Origin: an uncultured Treponema sp.
GTDB taxonomy: Bacteria; Spirochaetota; Spirochaetia; Treponematales; Treponemataceae
DNA length: 24,447 bases
Reading direction: 5' to 3'
Assembly: GCA_937902125.1 (NCBI GenBank)
Contig: CALDIB010000018.1
Location: 1-24,447, forward strand
In this document: in pieces, positions 18,837-24,447 of the stretch
Numbering within the stretch: the first letter of the stretch is position 1
How the letters are laid out: the number at the start of each line of letters is the position of its first letter
Program-made: the position numbers and the translations under genes
The notes under the pieces: generated by a model
Seen by the model: only the letters and a program-made list of their open reading frames with translations
Told to the model about the DNA's origin: nothing
Databases searched by the model: none

Positions 18837-19933
18837 TCTTTCCAGCCTCCGTTTTCTATAAAAAATATTTTTGTCGTCGTCCGCTTGTATCGCTCGTATG
18901 GCTCCCCGGGCAAAAAGGTGCAAAAAAGCTGCTCGTATTCCGGCAAAAGGCTTGTCAATTTTTCCCTCTTGTCAGGATCAAGCTCAAGCATGACGTCGTC
19001 CATCAAAAGAACGGGCTTTTCCCTTATGGTTTGACTATAAAAAACCGCTTGGCTCACCCGCAGCAAAAGCGCTATAAGGCGGCGTTGGCCCATAGAGGCG
19101 ATTGGAACAAAAGGCTTTCCTTGCCAAAAATATCGCAAACGGTCGCGGTGGGGGCCGCTTAAAGTCGTTCCCATTATAAAATCGCTTTCCCTTTTGCTTT
19201 GCAACAATTCCAAAATTTCGTTTTGACTTGGAAGGCGGCTTGAAACTCCCTCTTTGACTTCTTTCCAACTGGGTTCGTAGCCAATGGTAACTCCGCTTAT
19301 GCCGGACACTTGTTCATACAAGCTTGTAAAAATTTCATTGAATTTAAAAACCGCGCTCTTTCTTTTTTTTTGAATTTCCAATCCGTTTTGGGCCAGCTGA
19401 ATGTCATAAACGTCCAGCATTTCCCGCTTGTTTTCTTTTATCAAGACATTGCGGTTTTTTAAAGCCGCCCTGTAACGGCGAATCAAGTCGATGTAAAGAA
19501 CATCATACATGGAAAGGCTTTGGTCCAAAAAAAAGCGGCGGTCGCCGGGCTCCCCTTCCACAAAGCGCAAGTCGTCGTGGCAAAAAAGAATGCAGGGCAT
19601 TGTGTTCACCAATTCCTTTCTGTCGCGAATTTTTTTTCCGTTTTTTTCTATCGTTTTTTTGCCGTCTTTGTAAATGACATTGACGCTTCTAGTTCCGCCG
19701 CCGCTTTCTTGATACAAGGCCCGGATTGAAAAATCTTTTTCGCCCCGCCGGACAATTTCAGAGTCGCTATGGCATCTAAAAGAATTTCCGTAGGCGCAAT
19801 AATAAAGGGATTCTAGAATGTTGCTTTTGCCTTGGCCGTTTTGTCCAACAAAATAAATTTCCTTTGAGTCAAAATCAATCTTGCTGTTTTGCAGGTTGCG
19901 GAAATTATAAAATGACAGCGACAAAAAAGCCAT
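18833..19933 (-). CDS. recF: DNA replication and repair protein RecF
   Basis: This 366-residue ABC/SMC-like ATPase has Walker A GQNGQGKS at residues 30-37, the motif TLSGPHRDRLRYFWQG at 257-272, the signature ASMGQRR at 279-285 and Walker B VLLMDDVMLELD at 308-319. RecF acts with RecO and RecR to load RecA at single-strand gaps. The ATG lies 16 nt after the dnaN stop, and the stop overlaps the DUF721 start. The length is normal for the family. Confidence 0.97.
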   Translation of the reverse strand: MAFLSLSFYNFRNLQNSKIDFDSKEIYFVGQNGQGKSNILESLYYCAYGNSFRCHSDSEIVRRGEKDFSIRALYQESGGGTRSVNVIYKDGKKTIEKNGKKIRDRKELVNTMPCILFCHDDLRFVEGEPGDRRFFLDQSLSMYDVLYIDLIRRYRAALKNRNVLIKENKREMLDVYDIQLAQNGLEIQKKRKSAVFKFNEIFTSLYEQVSGISGVTIGYEPSWKEVKEGVSSRLPSQNEILELLQSKRESDFIMGTTLSGPHRDRLRYFWQGKPFVPIASMGQRRLIALLLRVSQAVFYSQTIREKPVLLMDDVMLELDPDKREKLTSLLPEYEQLFCTFLPGEPYERYKRTTTKIFFIENGGWKE

Positions 19934-19949
19934 TCAATAAAACTAGAAA

Positions 19950-21047
19950 CTAGTTCAAGTTCATAGTCATAATTACATGGAAGTAATCTGACTTTGGCTC
20001 CGTGCGCATGATGGCCGCCTTGTTGGCGTCTTTAAAATCAAAGGCTATTCTTTCGGCGCTCGTCAACTTGAGAGGCTCTTCCACATAGCGGAAGTTAAAG
20101 GCAAGCATCATTTCTTCGCCGTTGTATTCGCAGGGAATTTCTTCGTCGGCGCTTCCCAAATCCAATTCCGGAGAAAAAAGCGTCAACTTTCCGGGAGTCA
20201 ATTTGAAAATCGTTCGCAAAGAAGTTTTGTCAACATAAATTCCTATGCGGTCAAGGGCTTCAAGCAAATCTGATTTTTGAACTTGGAAACTCTTGTCCAA
20301 ATCGTTGGGAATGACGCGGCGGTAGTTGGGAAATTCTCCTTCCAACAAAAGGGAAGAAAATTCATAGTTTCCAAACTTGAAGAAAATCTTTTTGTCAATG
20401 ACGGCCACAGAAACGTTTCCTTCGTCGCCGGCGTGCTTCACAACGCAGTCCAAAATTTTTGTGGGAACAATGGCCGACGGAAAGTCAGGAACTCCTTGGG
20501 CCAAATTTTTTTCCGCGTAAGAAAGGCGGCGGCCGTCGGTGGCAACCATAATCAAATTGTCGTTTTGCTTTTCAAAGTGAACGCCCATCATAAAGTGGCG
20601 GTTTCCGTCTTCGCTAACGGCAAAAGAAGTCTGATGAATCATTTCCTTAAGTTCTTTGGCAGGAAGCTCAAAGTAAGAGCCGTTTTCCAAAGAATTGATT
20701 TCAGGGAACTTGTCGCTGGCTATGCTCTTCAAGGTGAAGCGTCCCTTTAAAGGCCGGATTGTCACCGTTATGTCGTTTTGCTCAAATTCAATTTGTCCCT
20801 GGGGAGCCTTTGAAATGATTTTCATGAATTTGTCGCAGTAAATTGTTGTGGAACCTTCTTCTTGAATTTCAACGGGAATTCTTGTTATGTAGTCAACCGT
20901 GGAATCCGAAGCCTTTATCGTAAGAGTGTTGTTTTCGGCAATCAAAAGAACGTTTGAAAGAATTGAAATCGGGCTTTTGTTGGCGATGATTTCTTGGGCG
21001 ATGGCCACTTCTTTTATCATCGCGTCGCGGTCAAACTGAAATTTCAT
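19950..21047 (-). CDS. dnaN: DNA polymerase III beta subunit (sliding clamp)
   Basis: The 365-residue protein has the three repeated clamp folds. It begins MKFQFDRDAMIKEVAIAQ, shows NVLLIAENNTLTIKASDST in domain I, HFMMGVHFEKQNDNLIMVATDGRR in domain II, and ends with FNFRYVEEPLKL and KSDYFHVIMTMNLN in domain III, the peptide-binding end. The clamp tethers DNA polymerase III. The start has AGGGAGG 9 nt upstream. It lies downstream of oriC and dnaA and upstream of recF. Confidence 0.98.
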   Translation of the reverse strand: MKFQFDRDAMIKEVAIAQEIIANKSPISILSNVLLIAENNTLTIKASDSTVDYITRIPVEIQEEGSTTIYCDKFMKIISKAPQGQIEFEQNDITVTIRPLKGRFTLKSIASDKFPEINSLENGSYFELPAKELKEMIHQTSFAVSEDGNRHFMMGVHFEKQNDNLIMVATDGRRLSYAEKNLAQGVPDFPSAIVPTKILDCVVKHAGDEGNVSVAVIDKKIFFKFGNYEFSSLLLEGEFPNYRRVIPNDLDKSFQVQKSDLLEALDRIGIYVDKTSLRTIFKLTPGKLTLFSPELDLGSADEEIPCEYNGEEMMLAFNFRYVEEPLKLTSAERIAFDFKDANKAAIMRTEPKSDYFHVIMTMNLN

Positions 21048-21092
21048 TTTACAAGCCTCCCTTTTGGACTTTTATAATTTTTTAAGGATTCC

Positions 21093-21101
21093 ATTATAGC
21101 A
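21093..21101 (-). promoter_or_regulatory. Extended -10 promoter of dnaN
   Basis: The minus strand carries TGCTATAAT, a perfect -10 with the TGn extension and no good -35. The predicted start near 21086 gives a leader of about 40 nt with the AGGGAGG of dnaN. dnaN-recF-DUF721 can thus be transcribed independently of dnaA. Confidence 0.6.
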
Positions 21102-21177
21102 TAATCTTTAATTTTTGCATAGACTTTTAAAAAATTAAATTTTTTGCCTAAATTTAGGGAATTTGAGGCTCAAAATT

Positions 21178-21343
21178 TGTGGAAAACTTTTAAAATTGTG
21201 GAAATGTGTAAATTTTGTGGAAAAAAATCTTAAATTTTCACACTTCCATTTCTTTATATTAAAAGGAATTATTCAACCTTTCAACACTTCAACGCCCCTT
21301 ATTATTATCATTATTAAATTTATAAATTTAATATAATTTAAAG
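21178..21343. other. Predicted replication origin oriC
   Basis: The 330-bp gap between dnaN and dnaA is very AT-rich. Three sites with the core TGTGGAAA (read on the minus strand as TTTTCCACA, ATTTCCACA and TTTTCCACA) lie at 21178, 21197 and 21216, all in the same orientation with an exact 19-bp period. They fit the DnaA-box consensus TTWTNCACA with zero, one and zero mismatches. An oppositely oriented weaker site, ATTTTCACA, is at 21234-21242. Further on come CGCCCC (21293-21298), the triplets TAA TAA TGA TAA TAA TAA on the minus strand (21299-21316), and an almost pure AT stretch (21317-21343), which together resemble a DnaA-trio unwinding element. Confidence 0.75.
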
Positions 21344-21377
21344 AACGTTAAAAACAAGCGTCAAAACTCAAAAAAAA

Positions 21378-22754
21378 TCACTTTTTTCCTTTTATTTCCT
21401 TTACCATCATCTTAATGGCGTTGTCCAAAGTTGAGTCTGTTTTTATCCTGTCCTCAATTTTTTTGCAGCTGCTCATAATGGTGGAATGGTCTTTTCCTCC
21501 AAATTCGCTTCCTATTTCGGTAAAGGACATTTCCGTAAGATTTCTGGAAATGTAAATGGCCACATGACGGGGAAAAACAACTTTTTTGCTTTGTTTTTTG
21601 CTTTTCAATTCAGAAACTGAAATTCCGTAATAGTCAGCCACAGTTTTTTGAATAGTGTCTATTGAAATGTTTCCGCCAAGATTTGAGCTTATGTTTTCCT
21701 GCAAAAGAGTTTTGGCAACATCTATTGTAAGCTCTTTGTTCATAAAGTCGCTGTATCCAACGACTTTTTTCAAGGCTCCTTCCAAATCCCGAACGTCGCT
21801 TTCAATGTTGTCGGCAATAAAGTCAATTATGTCGTCGCTTAAAGTTCTGTCCATTAAAGAAAGTTTCTTTAAAAGAATGGCTTTTCTTGTTTCATAATTT
21901 GGAGGCTGCATGTCAATGTTAATTCCGTTGTTAAAGCGAGTGCGCAATCGTTCTGTTATGTCCTTAAGTTCGTTTATGGGACGGTCGCAGGTAAAGACCA
22001 TTTGGCCTTTTTTTTGGTTGATTGCGTCAAAAATATAGAAAACTTCTTGCTGAAGACCTTCCTTTCCTTGCAAAAAATAAATGTCGTCAAGCAAAAAAAC
22101 GTCCAAATTTCTGTATTTGTTCTTGAATTTTTGGGTGGAATTGTTTTTTAAAGAGCCGGTAAACTCATTCAGCAAAGACTCGGTGTTGATGTAGGCTATT
22201 TTTACCTTTCCTTTTTTGGACTTGTAAATGTAGTTTCCTATGGATTGCATCAAGTGGGTTTTTCCCAAACCGCTTCCGCCGTAAAGCAAAATGGGGTTGT
22301 AGGCGTTTCCGGGATTTTTGGCGGCGGCCATGGAAGCTTGGTAGGCATACATATTGTTTTCTCCGGGAACAAAGCTGTCAAAGGTAAAAGATTCGTTCAA
22401 ATCCGGATGAGGCTTCAACTCTTCTTCCTCTATTAGTTTTTTTGGAGCCGGTTTTTTTGTTTCCGCAGGCTCTTCCTTTAAAACGCTTGTGTTTTTGACC
22501 ACAAATTTTATTTCAATTTCAATTCCGCTTATTTCTTTTATTTTGTCTTTTATTGTCTGAATATTTCCCCTTTCTTTCATTGAAGCCAGCATAAAGTCGC
22601 TGGCGACGGCGGCCGTGATTTCGTTTCCTTGGTCTTCCACATATTCAAGATTGAACCAAAGGTTAAATTCGTTTTCTTTGTCGTTTTCCTTGTATTGCTT
22701 TCTTAACTGGCTAAAAGCCTCAATCCATATTTCTTTATAATTGTTTTCGCTCAT
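21378..22754 (-). CDS. dnaA: Chromosomal replication initiator DnaA
   Basis: The 458-residue protein has all four domains: domain I (1-85) for self-association and helicase contacts, a short linker (about 86-120), the AAA+ domain III with Walker A GGSGLGKT (159-166), Walker B VFLLDDIYFL (219-228) and sensor-type FTCDRPINEL, and domain IV with RHVAIYISRNLT and the DNA-recognition motif FGGKDHSTIM (418-427). It binds DnaA boxes and opens oriC. The start at 22754 follows AAGGCG and a promoter in the gap shared with gyrB. oriC lies just downstream, before dnaN. Confidence 0.98.
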   Translation of the reverse strand: MSENNYKEIWIEAFSQLRKQYKENDKENEFNLWFNLEYVEDQGNEITAAVASDFMLASMKERGNIQTIKDKIKEISGIEIEIKFVVKNTSVLKEEPAETKKPAPKKLIEEEELKPHPDLNESFTFDSFVPGENNMYAYQASMAAAKNPGNAYNPILLYGGSGLGKTHLMQSIGNYIYKSKKGKVKIAYINTESLLNEFTGSLKNNSTQKFKNKYRNLDVFLLDDIYFLQGKEGLQQEVFYIFDAINQKKGQMVFTCDRPINELKDITERLRTRFNNGINIDMQPPNYETRKAILLKKLSLMDRTLSDDIIDFIADNIESDVRDLEGALKKVVGYSDFMNKELTIDVAKTLLQENISSNLGGNISIDTIQKTVADYYGISVSELKSKKQSKKVVFPRHVAIYISRNLTEMSFTEIGSEFGGKDHSTIMSSCKKIEDRIKTDSTLDNAIKMMVKEIKGKK

Positions 22755-22785
22755 AATTCGCCTTTATGAATGTCTTTGTCCGTCC

Positions 22786-22815
22786 ATTATAAACTGACTT
22801 TACTTTTTTTTTCAA
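22786..22815 (-). promoter_or_regulatory. dnaA promoter
   Basis: On the minus strand TTGAAA (22810-22815) lies 18 bp from a perfect TATAAT (22786-22791). The predicted start near 22779 gives a leader of about 25 nt. It overlaps the divergent gyrB promoter. Confidence 0.65.
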
Positions 22816-22827
22816 TACTAGTATAAT
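22799..22827 (+). promoter_or_regulatory. gyrB promoter
   Basis: TTTACT (22799-22804) is followed after 17 bp by a perfect TATAAT (22822-22827). The predicted start near 22834 gives a leader of about 45 nt containing TAGGA before gyrB. Its -35 lies inside the spacer of the dnaA promoter. Confidence 0.6.
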
Positions 22828-22878
22828 AAAAAGACTGTCTTTTTTTCTATTTTAAATTAGTTTTATAGGAATATAAAA

Positions 22879-24447
22879 ATGAACGAAAATTATTCAGCTG
22901 GCAACATCCAAGTTTTAAAAGGATTGGAAGCCGTTCGCAAAAGACCGGGAATGTATATCGGTTCCACCGGACCAAACGGCCTTCACCACTTGGTTTACGA
23001 AGTCGTTGACAACTCCATCGATGAGGCCATGGCCGGTTTTTGCGACACCATAACTGTGGCTCTTGAAAAAGACGACATTTGCCGCGTTGAAGACAACGGC
23101 CGCGGAATTCCGGTTGACATGCATCCGACGGAACACATAAGCGCCCTTGAATTGGTTTTGACCCGCCTTCACGCCGGAGGAAAATTTGACAAGTCAAACT
23201 ACAAGGTTTCCGGCGGTTTGCACGGCGTAGGAGTTTCTTGCGTCAACGCGCTTTCAACATGGATGGAAGCCATAGTAGAAAGGGACGGAAAGAAATACCA
23301 ACAAAAATACAGCGTGGGAAAGCCCACAAGCAAGGTTGAGGAAATTGGAGAAAGCCAGCGCCACGGAACGACAATCCGCTGGAAAGCCGACAAAAACATT
23401 TTTCAAGAAACCACCACATACAATTTTGACGTTTTGGCAAAGAGGCTTAGGGAACTTGCCTTTTTGAACAACGGAATAACAATCATTTTCAGAGACGAGC
23501 GCCTTGAAGAGCCAAAAGAAGCGGTTTACAGATTTGAAGGCGGAATCACTCAATATGTCAAAGAAATGAACCAAAAGACGACTTCAAAATTTTATTTGCC
23601 TGAGGATCCCATTTACATCACAGGCGAAAAAGACAATGTAATAACCGAATGCGCCTTTCAGTACAATTCAGGATATTCTTCAAGCGTAAACACTTATGTA
23701 AACGATATCAACACCCGCGAAGGTGGAACCCACCTTGACGGATTCAAGAACGCCATAAATTTTGTCCTCAACAAATTTTTGGATTCTAATGAAAAATTCA
23801 AAAAACGGCTTGAAAAGGCTGACAAAGAAGAAAAGCTTCGCATAGAGGACATTCTTTCGGGAATTGTTCTTGTGGTTTCAATGAAAGTTCCTGAGCCTGA
23901 GTTTGAAGGCCAGACAAAGGAAAAGCTTGGAAACACAGAAGTAAGGACTATTGTTGACGCTCTTGTAAAAGAAAAGCTGACCCTTTTCTTTGAGCAGAAT
24001 CCAAAAGTCTTGGAAGCCATTTTGGACAAGGCCCTTGCCGAAGCCACGGCCAGAATCGCGGCAAAAAAAGCCAAGGACGCCAGCCGAAAAAAATCCCTTT
24101 CCGACGGATTTGGATTGCCGGAAAAACTTTCCGACTGTTCCCTCAAAGATCCGGAAATGTGCGAAGTTTACATAGTCGAGGGAGATTCGGCCGGCGGCTC
24201 GGCAAAAAAGGGAAGGGACCCAAAGATTCAAGCCATCTTGCCTCTTTGGGGAAAAATGCTCAACGTGGAAAAAGTCCGGCCTGAAAAAGTTATGAACAAC
24301 GACAAGTTGGAACCTGTAATCGCCAGCCTTGGAGCGGGCTTTGGAAAAGACTTTAACATCGAAAAGCTGCGCTACCACAAAATCATCATTATGGCCGACG
24401 CCGATGTTGACGGAAGCCACATTCGCACGCTCTTGCTGACATTCTTC
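22879..24447 (+). CDS. gyrB: DNA gyrase subunit B, C-terminus beyond the window
   Basis: The open frame gives 523 residues, all but the last part of a gyrase B of about 640. The ATPase domain shows AVRKRPGMYIGSTG, EVVDNSIDEAMAG, EDNGRGIPV and GGLHGVGVSCVNALS. The transducer segment contains YVNDINTREGGTHLDGF. The TOPRIM domain carries VEGDSAGGSA and IIIMADADVDGSHIRTLLL with its metal-binding acidic residues. GyrB supplies ATP hydrolysis for negative supercoiling by GyrA2B2. The single-residue context LPLWGKMLNVEK has Trp457 where E. coli has Lys447. It diverges from dnaA. The true end and any gyrA partner lie outside. Confidence 0.97.
   Translation, partial: MNENYSAGNIQVLKGLEAVRKRPGMYIGSTGPNGLHHLVYEVVDNSIDEAMAGFCDTITVALEKDDICRVEDNGRGIPVDMHPTEHISALELVLTRLHAGGKFDKSNYKVSGGLHGVGVSCVNALSTWMEAIVERDGKKYQQKYSVGKPTSKVEEIGESQRHGTTIRWKADKNIFQETTTYNFDVLAKRLRELAFLNNGITIIFRDERLEEPKEAVYRFEGGITQYVKEMNQKTTSKFYLPEDPIYITGEKDNVITECAFQYNSGYSSSVNTYVNDINTREGGTHLDGFKNAINFVLNKFLDSNEKFKKRLEKADKEEKLRIEDILSGIVLVVSMKVPEPEFEGQTKEKLGNTEVRTIVDALVKEKLTLFFEQNPKVLEAILDKALAEATARIAAKKAKDASRKKSLSDGFGLPEKLSDCSLKDPEMCEVYIVEGDSAGGSAKKGRDPKIQAILPLWGKMLNVEKVRPEKVMNNDKLEPVIASLGAGFGKDFNIEKLRYHKIIIMADADVDGSHIRTLLLTFF

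Noticed and set aside
22755..22878. Origin in the dnaA-gyrB gap
   Set aside because: No DnaA-box-like sites are seen there; the gap is filled by two promoters. The dnaN-dnaA gap has the box cluster.
1..24447. tRNA, rRNA, CRISPR array or transposase
   Set aside because: I looked for cloverleaf-like patterns, regularly spaced repeats and transposase motifs, and saw none. This was by eye and not by a covariance search.

Overview
The window is the chromosomal replication-origin neighbourhood of a spirochaete, most probably a Treponema-like species. This rests on the order rpmH-rnpA-yidD-yidC-jag, the block dnaA-dnaN-recF-DUF721 with gyrB divergent from dnaA, and several lineage-type hypothetical genes around rsmG and a cyclophilin/FKBP lipoprotein. 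The genus is inferred from gene content and order, not from a database search.

Layout. (1) 1-4.6 kb is accessory DNA. It holds a UPF0175/DUF3368 toxin-antitoxin pair behind a KilA-N remnant, a 5'-truncated HExxH protein, a structured non-coding patch, an HU-like/DUF4469 DNA-binding protein with a strong terminator, a Fic protein, and an AAA/DUF4143 ATPase that appears to have been inserted into the 3' end of earP. (2) 4.6-6.3 kb is earP, the EF-P arginine rhamnosyltransferase. It is swollen to about 558 residues by an internal duplication and by repeated in-frame low-complexity inserts. (3) 6.5-12.4 kb is leftward housekeeping: rpmH-rnpA-yidD-yidC-jag, an exported hypothetical, a PPIase lipoprotein and a small hypothetical, interrupted by two BIME-like palindrome pairs. 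(4) 12.4-13.6 kb is a nested palindrome cluster and an EamA transporter. (5) 13.66-16.15 kb is the main rightward cluster: an HExxH protein, an exported protein and rsmG, with overlapping ends. (6) 16.2-18.3 kb is a TPR/Mrr-like protein and a frameshifted lysoplasmalogenase (YhhN) pseudogene. (7) 18.3-24.4 kb is the leftward DUF721-recF-dnaN-dnaA block and rightward gyrB, which runs off the window.

The predicted oriC lies between dnaA and dnaN. It has three DnaA-box-like sites at an exact 19-bp period, a short GC run, TAA triplets resembling a DnaA-trio, and an AT-rich stretch.

Translation signals fall into two classes. Many genes, including most of the operonic housekeeping genes, carry clear Shine-Dalgarno sequences. 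At least five singleton or operon-leading genes have a -10 hexamer only 6 or 9 nt before the ATG and no Shine-Dalgarno, which suggests leaderless or near-leaderless mRNAs.

The candidates I rate as most likely undescribed are the repeat-loaded earP, the ATPase cassette flanked by a 34-bp direct repeat of the earP 3' end, the leaderless promoter pattern, and the nested palindromes. No tRNA, rRNA, CRISPR array or transposase was recognised.
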